Assembly (NCBI GenBank): GCA_963831005.1
Contig: CAWHOW010000007.1
Coordinates: 62,001-126,000, forward strand
Source: CAWHOW01 sp963831005
GTDB taxonomy: Bacteria > Bacteroidota > Bacteroidia > Bacteroidales > CG2-30-32-10
Direction of reading: 5' to 3'
Length of the DNA stretch: 64,000 bases
Made by a program: the position numbers and the translations under genes. The notes under the pieces were generated by a model. The model worked only from the letters and a program-made list of their open reading frames with translations. It was not told where the DNA came from and did not search any database. Every line of letters starts with the position of its first letter. Position 1 is the first letter of the stretch. This document shows positions 36,453 through 45,349 of the stretch, piece by piece.

Positions 36453-37340
36453 ATGGACATTAAAAACATTATTGATAAAGTAGTTGCAGGGCTTAGCGAC
36501 GAAAAAAAATACGCTTTCCTGCACCATAGTTCTTCGCGCAATATCCCCATGCCTTCCATCGAGAGCCTCGACCAGATAATGGAACTGCTGAAAAAGGTTA
36601 TTTTCCCGGGTTTCTTTGGTCATTCGGAAGTGAGTAACGATACCATGAACTATTACATAGGCGCTAACCTCGATATTATTTATCGCATGGTTTCGGAACA
36701 AATTAAAAGGGGATTTTGTTTCGACTGCGGCGATATTGAAATGATTTGCAACCAATGCGAAACAAGGGCAGCCGAGGCTTCGAACAAATTCCTGGAGAAG
36801 CTGCCGTACATCAAACACATGCTTTCAACCGATGTTATAGCCGCTTTCAATGGCGATCCCGCTGCAAGGAATTACAGCGAGACCATATTCTGTTATCCCA
36901 GTATCAAGGCGCTTACCTATTTCAGGATAGCCCACGAATTGTATTTGCTCAACGTGCCCATCATTCCGCGCATTATAACCGAGATGTCGCATTCGCTTAC
37001 AGGCATTGACATACATCCCGGAGCAACTATAGGCGAAAATTTCTTTATTGACCATGGCACAGGCGTGGTGATAGGCGAAACATGTATCATTGGCAATAAT
37101 GTACGCTTATACCAGGGTGTAACGCTTGGCGCAAAAAGCTTCCCGCTTGATGAGAATGGCAAGCCAATTAAAGGCATTGCCCGACATCCTATTGTTGAAG
37201 ATGATGTGATCATTTATTCAAACGCAACAATTTTGGGAAGGATAACTATAGGGAAAGGCGCTGCTATTGGAGGAAACCAGTGGATAATCAATGATGTTCC
37301 CCCCGGTTACAAAGGCGCTGAATGGTATTATACTATTTGA
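36453..37340 (+). CDS. cysE: Serine O-acetyltransferase
   Basis: 295 residues from the ATG at 36453. Makes O-acetylserine from serine and acetyl-CoA, the entry to cysteine synthesis. An N-terminal helical domain is followed by the left-handed beta helix of hexapeptide repeats (GIDIHPGATIGENFFIDHG, VVIGETCIIGNNVRLYQGV, NATILGRITIGKGAAIGG). His and Asp in the IDIHPGA and DHGTG stretches are the catalytic pair of the family. The C-terminus is short and lacks the usual terminal Ile-bearing tail that docks into CysK, although the last residue is Ile. No cysK is in the window. Confidence 0.86.
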   Translation: MDIKNIIDKVVAGLSDEKKYAFLHHSSSRNIPMPSIESLDQIMELLKKVIFPGFFGHSEVSNDTMNYYIGANLDIIYRMVSEQIKRGFCFDCGDIEMICNQCETRAAEASNKFLEKLPYIKHMLSTDVIAAFNGDPAARNYSETIFCYPSIKALTYFRIAHELYLLNVPIIPRIITEMSHSLTGIDIHPGATIGENFFIDHGTGVVIGETCIIGNNVRLYQGVTLGAKSFPLDENGKPIKGIARHPIVEDDVIIYSNATILGRITIGKGAAIGGNQWIINDVPPGYKGAEWYYTI

Positions 37341-37372
37341 TATTAATGTAAACTAATGACAACTAAATAACT

Positions 37373-37456
37373 GAAAATTCGCTTTGCTCCGCCAGCCGGC
37401 GGATGGCGAATTTTCTGATGTTCACCCTTTAGGGTCGGGGCTAAAACATCAGAAAA
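37373..37456. repeat. Two adjacent hairpins between cysE and bioA
   Basis: First: GAAAATTCGC ... GCGAATTTTC with a GCCAGCCGGCGG core (37373-37415). Second, sharing its first arm: TTTTCTGATGTT ... AACATCAGAAAA enclosing ACCCTTTAGGGT and GGGGCTAAAA words (37411-37456). The inner words recall the CCTTTAGG / GGGCTTTAGCCC palindromes at 58.1-62.8 kb. May act as a bidirectional terminator. Confidence 0.65.
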
Positions 37457-37507
37457 TGTAGTTTGTAAAATGCCATTATGTAATTTAAGATGATAATTTA
37501 ATAAACA

Positions 37508-38791
37508 ATGAAATACACTGAACGCGACAGCAAAGTTATATGGCATCCCTACACGCAGATGAAAGATGCCACACATATATGTATGGTGAGAGGCGATGGC
37601 GCTTATCTCTACGATGAAGACGGCAACCGCTTTATTGACGCTGTATCTTCGTGGTGGGTAAACACGCTTGGGCATGCCAACAAATATATTGCTGAAAAAG
37701 TGAGTGAGCAGTTGAATACGCTGGAGCATGTTATCTTTGCAGGTTTCACGCACCCCAAAGCTATTGAGCTTGCCGAACGATTGCTGAAACATTTACCTCC
37801 AAATCAAAAGAAAATATTTTATTCCGATAACGGTTCCACTGCTGTTGAAGTTGCGCTGAAAATGGCTATTCAGTATTGGGCGAATAAAGGGATAATAAAA
37901 AAGAAGATCATTGCTTTCAATAATGCTTATCATGGCGATACTTTTGGGGCTATGTCGGTAAGCGGCAGGGGTGTTTTTACATCTCCTTTCATACCATACT
38001 TATTTGATGTGGTTTTCATAGATGTACCATTAACAGGGAAAGAAGAAGATTCGTTTGAACAATTAAAGTCTGTAATTAATGAATGCGATGTTGCGGCATT
38101 TATTTTCGAGCCCCTTGTTCAGGGTGCATCGGGCATGATCATGTATGAGCCTGAAATGCTTGATAAAATGGCTACATATTGTAAGAATAATAATGTTATA
38201 ACTATTGCCGATGAAGTAATGACGGGATTTTACCGCACAGGGAAATTCTTTGCAACAGATTATTTGAAAGAGAAGCCCGACATTATTTGTCTTTCAAAAG
38301 GCATCACAGGAGGTACTATGGCTCTTGGCGCTACTTCATGCACTATGCAAATATTTGACGCCTTCCTTTCGGATGATAAAACGAAGACCTTGTATCACGG
38401 TCATTCGTACACTGCAAATCCTGTTGCCTGCTCTGCTGCTGTTGCCTCACTCGATCTTTATGAAGAAGAAGAATGCGCTTTAAATGTACAGAGGATTGCC
38501 AGGAAGCATTCATCATTCTTAAATAAAATTAAGGATCATCCCGGAATAAGTTACATAAGGCAAACAGGTACTATTATTGCAATGGAACTGCGCACGAAAG
38601 ATGATACTTCTTACCTGAATTCATTCAGGGATATGATTTATAACTTTTTTATCAGTAAGCATATTATACTTCGACCGCTCGGTAACATTATTTACATCCT
38701 TCCCCCCTATTGCATTTCAGAAAAGGATCTTGATTATATTTACAGCAGCATCATAGAATTTCTTGAGGTTGAAATAAAAAGTTATTTCTAG
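37508..38791 (+). CDS. bioA: Adenosylmethionine-8-amino-7-oxononanoate aminotransferase BioA
   Basis: 427 residues. Class III PLP aminotransferase producing diaminopelargonate, the step between BioF and BioD. Seen: WHPYTQMKDA (BioA-typical N-terminus), the SSWWVNTLGH motif, FYSDNGSTAVEVALKMA, IADEVMTGFYRTG and the PLP-Lys motif LSKGITGG. Located 4.6 kb from bioB and on the opposite strand from bioBFD. bioC/bioH-type genes for the pimeloyl arm are not in the window. Confidence 0.94.
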   Translation: MKYTERDSKVIWHPYTQMKDATHICMVRGDGAYLYDEDGNRFIDAVSSWWVNTLGHANKYIAEKVSEQLNTLEHVIFAGFTHPKAIELAERLLKHLPPNQKKIFYSDNGSTAVEVALKMAIQYWANKGIIKKKIIAFNNAYHGDTFGAMSVSGRGVFTSPFIPYLFDVVFIDVPLTGKEEDSFEQLKSVINECDVAAFIFEPLVQGASGMIMYEPEMLDKMATYCKNNNVITIADEVMTGFYRTGKFFATDYLKEKPDIICLSKGITGGTMALGATSCTMQIFDAFLSDDKTKTLYHGHSYTANPVACSAAVASLDLYEEEECALNVQRIARKHSSFLNKIKDHPGISYIRQTGTIIAMELRTKDDTSYLNSFRDMIYNFFISKHIILRPLGNIIYILPPYCISEKDLDYIYSSIIEFLEVEIKSYF

Positions 38792-38815
38792 TATTAGGCA
38801 AAATTATTTAATTTA

Positions 38816-39334
38816 ATGCAGGTTGATTATTATCAAATATTAGGTATTCCCCGCGAAGCGAATATTGAGGAAATAAAGCAGGCATACCGTACAAAAGCCA
38901 AGCTATATCATCCTGATATCAATAATGACCCGAATGCAAAGAAACTTTTCCAGCTCATCAATGAAGCCTACCAGGTACTGATAAAACCTGAAAAGAAGAA
39001 ATGGTATGATTTTAAACTCCATTATCCTTCCACCACAGGAGCGCGTCCTAATGCGGATTATCGCCGCACAGCAAACTATGAATCGTATTACAGGGCATAT
39101 ACCAGGAACCAACAGGAAAGAAAAGAAGAGAAAGAATTTGTAAGGTACAGGAAAACCATCCTCGACCATTTTTTGTTCTATTTTCTGGTTGTGGCCGGAA
39201 CATTAGCCTCTATTTTCAGCATTATAGATATAGTTTCCGACAAGTTTAACACTAAAACCGCCAGTGGCTTAATATTCGGTACATGGTTCTTATTCCTATT
39301 GTTCTATGGATGGAATGCAATGAATAAAAAGTGA
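38816..39334 (+). CDS. J-domain protein with C-terminal membrane segments
   Basis: 172 residues. Residues 1-65 are a J domain with the HPD tripeptide (YHPDINNDPNAKKLF) that stimulates DnaK ATPase. There is no Gly/Phe region or zinc finger, so this is a class III (specialised) co-chaperone. A charged helical linker (residues 95-118, RKEEKEF) precedes two hydrophobic segments (about 122-140 and 150-168), so the J domain should be tethered to the inner membrane, facing the cytoplasm. 24 bases after bioA; convergent with aroE, only nine bases apart. Confidence 0.83.
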   Translation: MQVDYYQILGIPREANIEEIKQAYRTKAKLYHPDINNDPNAKKLFQLINEAYQVLIKPEKKKWYDFKLHYPSTTGARPNADYRRTANYESYYRAYTRNQQERKEEKEFVRYRKTILDHFLFYFLVVAGTLASIFSIIDIVSDKFNTKTASGLIFGTWFLFLLFYGWNAMNKK

Positions 39335-39343
39335 TGAAAGGAA

Positions 39344-40093
39344 TTACATCGCTTCGTTCCATATCTGCCATGCTTTCTCCGCCTGAAGATAGAGCATTTG
39401 CAAGCCATTAGTTACAGCAGCTCCCTTTTCAATTCCTCTTTTCATAAACATAGTTTCGGCTGGATTATAAACCAGCTCGAATAACAAATGCCTTTTGGTT
39501 AGGTGACCGTAAGGAATAGCAGGGAATTCGTCAACATGAGGAAACATGCCAACGGGAGTGGTATTGATAATTAATAAGTGAGATGCTATTATATCTGTAT
39601 TTAATTCATCATAAGTAATGACAAAAGAATTAGATTTATTTCTTGAAACAAATAAAAAATCGATACCAAGTTTCTTTAGAACAAATGCAACAGCTTTAGA
39701 TGCCCCGCCTGTTCCAAGTATTAAAGCTTTCTTGTGATGTTTCTTCAGCAGTGGTTTCAGGCTTTCTTCAAAACCAAAAACGTCAGTGTTAAAGCCCTGC
39801 AAAAAAAATTTATCTTTCCTGATGATCTTAATTGTATTTACAGCACCAGCTTCTTTTGCTATTTCATCCATTGAAGAAAGATAAGGAATTACAGCCTGTT
39901 TGTATGGAATCGTAACACTTAAACCTTTTAATTCTTTTGTTTCTTTAATAAGTGGCAGAAGCTTGTTAATATTATCAATCTGGAATAGTTCATAATGGGA
40001 ATCGTGTATGCCTTCTCTGAAAAACTTTTCATTAAAATATTGTGCCGAGAAAGAATGGGTGAGAGGATAGCCTATTAACCCGTATTTTTCCAT
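39344..40093 (-). CDS. aroE: Shikimate dehydrogenase AroE
   Basis: 249 residues. Reduces 3-dehydroshikimate with NADPH in aromatic amino acid synthesis. Seen: YGLIGYPLTHSFSAQYFN (substrate Ser motif), GLSVTIPYKQAVIPY with the catalytic Lys, the NADP fold GTGGASKAV and NTTPVGMFP. Slightly short, usual for Bacteroidota. Last gene of the operon TPR-comA-dedA-aroE (18-base gap to dedA). Confidence 0.93.
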   Translation of the reverse strand: MEKYGLIGYPLTHSFSAQYFNEKFFREGIHDSHYELFQIDNINKLLPLIKETKELKGLSVTIPYKQAVIPYLSSMDEIAKEAGAVNTIKIIRKDKFFLQGFNTDVFGFEESLKPLLKKHHKKALILGTGGASKAVAFVLKKLGIDFLFVSRNKSNSFVITYDELNTDIIASHLLIINTTPVGMFPHVDEFPAIPYGHLTKRHLLFELVYNPAETMFMKRGIEKGAAVTNGLQMLYLQAEKAWQIWNEAM

Positions 40094-40111
40094 ACTGTTA
40101 AAGGGAAATTA

Positions 40112-40741
40112 TCAGGAAGCCTTTGCCTTGCTCTTCCTGTATGCTTTATTAAGCTTGAATGCTGCGTAAATACAAACAAAGACAAGCATTAATACTACAA
40201 CTATATCAATCACGCTGCTATACTTGAGTACAACATCCCAGTTGCTTTTCAAATTGATGCCAACGTATGTCAGAAAAGTATTCCACAATCCTGCGCCGAT
40301 AATAGTATAAATAGAAAATTTCCAGATGTTCATTTTCCCCATGCCAGCAGGGATGGAAATCAAATGTCTGACAACAGGAATAAAACGGCAAACCAGAATT
40401 GTAATATCACCTTTTTTCTGAAAATACTTTTCAGTCAGGTCAAGATGATGATGATCGAGGAGAAGATATTTTCCGAATTTATCTAATAGCGGTCTGCCAC
40501 CATAGTCACCAATATAGTATGAAATAAGCGACCCAACAATACTACCCAATGTGCTGAAAAAGATAACAGCCATCAAAGTAAAATGTCCGTCGGCAACAAG
40601 CATTCCGGCAAAAGGTAACACAGCTTCACTGGGCACTGGCATTATCATACTTTCAAGTATCATAAGCACAAAAACCCCCGTATATCCAACACTTCCAATG
40701 AATGAAATAATGATTGGAACAAGAAATTTAGTGATTCCCAT
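40112..40741 (-). CDS. DedA-family membrane protein
   Basis: 209 residues, about five to six hydrophobic segments and a basic C-terminus. Family signatures: MPVPSEAVLPFAGML, the GDYGGRPLLDKFGKYL region, and CRFIPVVRHLISIPAGMGKMN with the conserved Arg residues. DedA proteins are DTT-type lipid transporters/flippases, some recycling undecaprenyl phosphate. Three bases separate it from comA, so translation is coupled. Confidence 0.87.
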   Translation of the reverse strand: MGITKFLVPIIISFIGSVGYTGVFVLMILESMIMPVPSEAVLPFAGMLVADGHFTLMAVIFFSTLGSIVGSLISYYIGDYGGRPLLDKFGKYLLLDHHHLDLTEKYFQKKGDITILVCRFIPVVRHLISIPAGMGKMNIWKFSIYTIIGAGLWNTFLTYVGINLKSNWDVVLKYSSVIDIVVVLMLVFVCIYAAFKLNKAYRKSKAKAS

Positions 40742-40744
40742 AAT

Positions 40745-41548
40745 TTATTTTGATTCAGGTTTAATACGAAGGTTCTGGAATTCATCAGGCAGGAACTGGA
40801 AGAATGTATCTCCGCGCAAACCTATCCTTAGTGTTTCAAGGGGAATTACTTCATTTGGCGCAATGTTTCCAAGATTAACATTAGCTCCTAGCGTTTTGAT
40901 GAACCATACCTGCTGTGATTTTAAAGGAGCTTCCCATAATATTTTATCCTTGTCAACCTTTGCGATTATCTTATTAACAAGGGTAACGTGAGCGTTTCCG
41001 TTTGGCCTGTATATACCCACAGTGCCGCTTTCACGTGCTTCTGCAATAACAAAGGAAGATCCGGCATCTATCTCTGTTTGCATCATGGTAATCCATTTAT
41101 TAGGTGCAGTTATAATACCTGCTTCCTTTGAACCAACTTCCGAAAGAACAGTATGCGTCTTAGATAGCTTTTGTATATAATCGCATTTGTCTTCGTGCTC
41201 CATCAGGATAGAACCATCAGAAACCTCAATTGCATCTACTTTAAACTTGTCAACAAGCTTCCTGTATTCATCAAACTTATCACGTATAATATAAGCTTCG
41301 AAAAGAGTGCCGCCAAAATAAACTTTAATGTTTGCTTCTTTGTATAATTTTATCTTAGTAGCAACATCTTTATCACTCATCACAACACAAGTGCCAAAAC
41401 CGAGTTTTGCAAAATCAGTAAACTTCCCGCCTGTAGTAAGAAAATCTTCAACCTCACGAACACTAAGACCTTTGTCCATCATCATGGTTACACCACTTTT
41501 TCTGGGGTTTGAAGGCCTTTCAGGAATGTAATTTAATATGGATTCCAT
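40745..41548 (-). CDS. comA: Phosphosulfolactate synthase (ComA family)
   Basis: 267 residues. ComA adds sulfite to phosphoenolpyruvate to give (2R)-phosphosulfolactate, the first step of coenzyme M synthesis in methanogens. Family wording is strong: RPSNPRKSGVTMMMDKGL, DFAKLGFGTCVVM, VYFGGTLFEAY, AIEVSDGSI, IAEARESGTVGIY and WEAPLKSQQVWFI. No comB or comC is in the window and Bacteroidota do not make methane, so the sulfolactate presumably feeds another sulfonate product. Operon with a TPR gene (15 bases upstream), dedA and aroE. Confidence 0.87.
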   Translation of the reverse strand: MESILNYIPERPSNPRKSGVTMMMDKGLSVREVEDFLTTGGKFTDFAKLGFGTCVVMSDKDVATKIKLYKEANIKVYFGGTLFEAYIIRDKFDEYRKLVDKFKVDAIEVSDGSILMEHEDKCDYIQKLSKTHTVLSEVGSKEAGIITAPNKWITMMQTEIDAGSSFVIAEARESGTVGIYRPNGNAHVTLVNKIIAKVDKDKILWEAPLKSQQVWFIKTLGANVNLGNIAPNEVIPLETLRIGLRGDTFFQFLPDEFQNLRIKPESK

Positions 41549-41563
41549 AATTAAATGCGTTAA

Positions 41564-42970
41564 TTACTTTTTATAAAGTTCTATTAAATCTAATATTTGC
41601 TGGTTCCTAAGTAAGCTTGGGTCGTATTCCAGCATTTCACAATGTCGTATAAAATTAATTTGTAATGCAGCTTCAAGTAAGTTATATGCTTCTTTTTCTT
41701 TTTTGTTCAAAAGTAAATAATTTATCAATCTGTAACGAAGACTGATATTTTCAGACTGATGAACTATGCCTTCCAGTATAATATCTGCAGCTTTCTCAGA
41801 ATTTCCAGTTTTATAATAAACATCAGCATAATCGAGCCAGATATCTTCATTATCTGATTCCAGTTCACTGACCTTTTTATAGGATGATATTGCATCATCA
41901 AACATTTCAAGCTTCAATTGTATGTCGCCAAGCATGTAGAAATATTCGGAATTTGCACCGTCTAATTCAATAGCTTTCTGAATACATTTCAATCCTTCCA
42001 TTGGTTTGTCGGTATCATCAAGAACTGAACCCAGCCCTATCCATGCATCAGGAATACTTTCATCAATGTCAATTGCCTTCTGATAATATTCCTGAGCTTT
42101 TGTCAGGTCCTTCAACTTTTCACTGCACTCGCCCAAGTAGTAATAAGTATAGGCATCATCAGATTCAAGGACAAGTGTTTCTTCAAAAACTTTAATCGCT
42201 TCTTCGTATCTTTCAAGACAAATAAGTGAATTGCCTTTGTTGAAATAAGCTGATGAGAATTTATCGTCTATTGCAAGGGCATAATCAAAAGCATCTATCG
42301 ATTTTTCGAAAAGTTCAAGCAGGTTATAAGCAATTCCCAGGTTATACCAGGCTACCGATGAATAAGGGTTCTTGTCAAGGAAATTATTGTAGAATACTAT
42401 TGATTCCTCAAGCAGATTGGCATGCTCAAAGCAGTATGCCAACTCATATATGGCCGCATCATTATCAGCATTCAGATCAAGTGCCTTTTTCAGGTATTCA
42501 AGGGCTTTTGTAAAATTACCAAGGTTCTCATATTCAAAAGCGATGTTGATATAAATATCATCGATTTCCTCTGCTTCTTTAATAGCTTTATTATATTCCT
42601 CAATAGCTTTCTCGTACTTTTTAAGCTGGCTGTAAATAGCGCCTTTTGTCATGAAAAGCTCCGAATTAAAAGGGTCAATCACTTCAACTTTTCTTAAAAG
42701 GTCGAGCGCTTTTTCCGATTTATTGGCAGAAGCATAGAGTTGAGCTTTGCGAAGCATGAAGACAACGGAATTGGGATGTTGCTCGCTGGCATAATCAACG
42801 GCTTTATAGGCTTTGCTTATATTGTTCTTAACAAAGTAAAAATCAATTATATCCTCAAATTCCTCCACATCGAAATAACCCTGTCCGTTCTTGCTTAACA
42901 TTTCCTCAAAACGTTCAATCAGGGCAGCTATATCTTTTTCACCGTAGTTATCAAAATCACCCGTCGTCAT
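41564..42970 (-). CDS. Tetratricopeptide-repeat protein
   Basis: 468 residues, acidic, without signal peptide. About eleven TPR units of 34 residues fill most of it (for example YEKAIEEYNKAIKEAEEID, FTKALEYLKKALDLNADN, LTKAQEYYQKAIDIDESIP). TPR solenoids are protein-binding scaffolds. First gene of the operon with comA, dedA and aroE; why a scaffold leads this operon is unknown. Confidence 0.85.
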   Translation of the reverse strand: MTTGDFDNYGEKDIAALIERFEEMLSKNGQGYFDVEEFEDIIDFYFVKNNISKAYKAVDYASEQHPNSVVFMLRKAQLYASANKSEKALDLLRKVEVIDPFNSELFMTKGAIYSQLKKYEKAIEEYNKAIKEAEEIDDIYINIAFEYENLGNFTKALEYLKKALDLNADNDAAIYELAYCFEHANLLEESIVFYNNFLDKNPYSSVAWYNLGIAYNLLELFEKSIDAFDYALAIDDKFSSAYFNKGNSLICLERYEEAIKVFEETLVLESDDAYTYYYLGECSEKLKDLTKAQEYYQKAIDIDESIPDAWIGLGSVLDDTDKPMEGLKCIQKAIELDGANSEYFYMLGDIQLKLEMFDDAISSYKKVSELESDNEDIWLDYADVYYKTGNSEKAADIILEGIVHQSENISLRYRLINYLLLNKKEKEAYNLLEAALQINFIRHCEMLEYDPSLLRNQQILDLIELYKK

Positions 42971-43237
42971 AAAATCATTCCGTTTCGTAAATTAACGTGC
43001 AAAGTTAGTAAAAAGTATCAATGCATATAATTATAGTTTTAACCTACATAATGCATGTTAGATAAAAATTTAAGAACCAGCAATTAAAATCTGTATTAAC
43101 ATGCTATATATTGGTAAAAGGACAAATAACCCATTTCAAATACATTTATATTTAAAACTCTTACCACACGAAGTAAATCAAAAAATAAAACTTTATTTTT
43201 TAAGATAATATACTAAAACTAATTTTTGTACGTTAAC

Positions 43238-45244
43238 ATGCATTATGTTATTTTTGCCATTCTTCATTTTGATCTTTATTATTTGAAACTTTCCATAATC
43301 ATAGTCAATTATAACGTCAAGTACTTTCTTGAACAATGCCTTATTTCGGTTAGGAATGCCTGTAATGATATTGTTACGGAAATTTTTGTAGTTGATAATA
43401 ACTCTGTTGATGGTTCAATTAAAATGCTGAAGGAAAAATTTCCGGAAGTTATCCTTATTGCGAATAAAGAAAACCTTGGGTTTTCAAAAGCTAACAACCA
43501 GGCTATTCGCTTATCGAAAGGGGAATATATATTACTTCTAAATCCAGATACGGTAGTTGAAGAGGACACTTTCACTAAAGTGATAACTTTTATGGATTCT
43601 CATTCAGATGCAGGTGGATTGGGCGTTAAAATGATTGATGGGAAAGGAAAATTCCTTCCGGAATCTAAGCGGGGGCTTCCAACTCCAACTGTTGCATTTT
43701 TTAAGGTATTTGGCTTGGCAAGGCTTTTCCCAAAGTCAAAACTATTCGGGCAATATCACCTTGGATATCTGGATAAAGAAAAAATCAATAAAGTAGATAT
43801 TCTAGCAGGGGCATTTATGTTGCTTCGAAAAGAAGCCATTGATAAATCAGGGCTTCTTGATGAAACTTTTTTTATGTATGGAGAAGACATAGATCTTTCC
43901 TATCGTATTCTGAAAGCTGGCTATAATAATTATTATTTCCCCGAAACACGTATTATACATTATAAAGGAGAAAGCACCAGAAAAAGCAGTATAAATTATG
44001 TTCTGGTATTTTATAATGCAATGATTATTTTTGCCCGCAAACATTTTTCTCATAAGAATGCTAAAAGTATTTCTTTCCTTATTCATATTGCTATCTATCT
44101 GAGAGCATTTCTAGCTATTGCTCGTAGATCGTTTAACAAAGCTTTTCTTCCAATAGCAGATGTTATTTTGATCTTTTGGGGTCTTTATTTTCTCAAGAAT
44201 TATTGGGAACATAATATTTTATTTCCCCGCGGGGGGCATTACCCTGTTGAGTTTATAACGATTGCCATTCCGACTTACATTTTTATCTGGCTATTATCAG
44301 TTTATTTGAGTGGCGGATACGACCGACCTATTAGGGTGATAAAAATATTCCAGGGTTTATTAATAGGGACTGTTATTATCCTAGTTGGTTATGCTCTTTT
44401 AAGTGAAGAATACAGGTTCTCTAGAGCATTGATTGGGCTTGGAGCCGTTTGGTCGCTATTTTGTATGTTTATTATCAGGATAATCTTGAATTTATTTCAT
44501 TTGAAGAACTTTCGCTTTGAAACAGGAAAAAATAGGAATTTCATTATTGTTGGCGATAAAGATGAAGCTGAGCGGGTAACTTCAGTTTTAAAACAAACCA
44601 GCATTAACCCTGGCTTTATCGGGCTTGTTAATGTTTGTGAAAATTATAATAAAGGGAACGGATTTGTGGGCAATATTAACCAGATAGCTGAAATCATTTC
44701 TATATATAAAATAAATGAAGTGATATTCTGTGCCAAAAGTATGAGCCCTCAGGGCATTATAAATAAAATGTCTGAACTTAAAGATTCTCAAGTTGATTAT
44801 AAAATTGCTCCTCCTGAAAGCCTTTATCTTATAGGCAGCAATTCCATAGATATTTCCGGCGACCTATATGTTATTAACGTCAATTCAATTAGTAAATTCG
44901 GTAATAAGAGAAACAAACGTTTCTTTGACACTACTGCCTGTTTGATTTTATTTATATTATCTCCTGTTTTGATATTCTTTGTAAAGAACATTGCTGGCTT
45001 TTTCAAAAATATTTTTCTGGTTCTTATTTTACAAAAATCCTGGGTAGGTTATCACACTGATGAAACATCTATAAAATTACCAGTTATTCGTCATGGCGTT
45101 TTGAATCCCGCAGATGCATTTCGCAAAAAAAACATTAGTGATGAAATGATTACCCGCCTCAATATGGTTTATGCCAGGGATTACAACATTACAAATGATC
45201 TCAATATCCTTTTTAAAGGTATTCGGGATTTAGGAAGGAAATAG
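43238..45244 (+). CDS. GT2 glycosyltransferase fused to a sugar-phosphotransferase-like membrane region
   Basis: 668 residues from the ATG at 43238; a TTG at 43283 would give the more usual GT2 start (KLSIIIVNYNVK), so the start is uncertain. Residues about 20-260 are a GT-A family 2 domain (FVVDNNSVDGS, LLLNPDTVVEED, FFMYGEDIDLSYR), of the rhamnosyltransferase-like subgroup. Then about five membrane helices and a CoA-binding-like fold (FIIVGDKDEAERVTSVLK) as in polyprenyl glycosylphosphotransferases. The C-terminus keeps NKRFFDTTACLILFILSPV and SWVGY but lacks the QxRxGxxG..FxxxKFRSM core of active sugar transferases. So the second half is probably not a catalytic phosphotransferase. Confidence 0.8.
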   Translation: MHYVIFAILHFDLYYLKLSIIIVNYNVKYFLEQCLISVRNACNDIVTEIFVVDNNSVDGSIKMLKEKFPEVILIANKENLGFSKANNQAIRLSKGEYILLLNPDTVVEEDTFTKVITFMDSHSDAGGLGVKMIDGKGKFLPESKRGLPTPTVAFFKVFGLARLFPKSKLFGQYHLGYLDKEKINKVDILAGAFMLLRKEAIDKSGLLDETFFMYGEDIDLSYRILKAGYNNYYFPETRIIHYKGESTRKSSINYVLVFYNAMIIFARKHFSHKNAKSISFLIHIAIYLRAFLAIARRSFNKAFLPIADVILIFWGLYFLKNYWEHNILFPRGGHYPVEFITIAIPTYIFIWLLSVYLSGGYDRPIRVIKIFQGLLIGTVIILVGYALLSEEYRFSRALIGLGAVWSLFCMFIIRIILNLFHLKNFRFETGKNRNFIIVGDKDEAERVTSVLKQTSINPGFIGLVNVCENYNKGNGFVGNINQIAEIISIYKINEVIFCAKSMSPQGIINKMSELKDSQVDYKIAPPESLYLIGSNSIDISGDLYVINVNSISKFGNKRNKRFFDTTACLILFILSPVLIFFVKNIAGFFKNIFLVLILQKSWVGYHTDETSIKLPVIRHGVLNPADAFRKKNISDEMITRLNMVYARDYNITNDLNILFKGIRDLGRK

Positions 45245-45349
45245 TTTTTCGTCACTTATCCACCTGATATTTTGTTTAAAACTTTCTAATAGATTAATTT
45301 CATTGAAAATACATATTATATAAATTAGCACTCTAATAAAAGGAATAAT

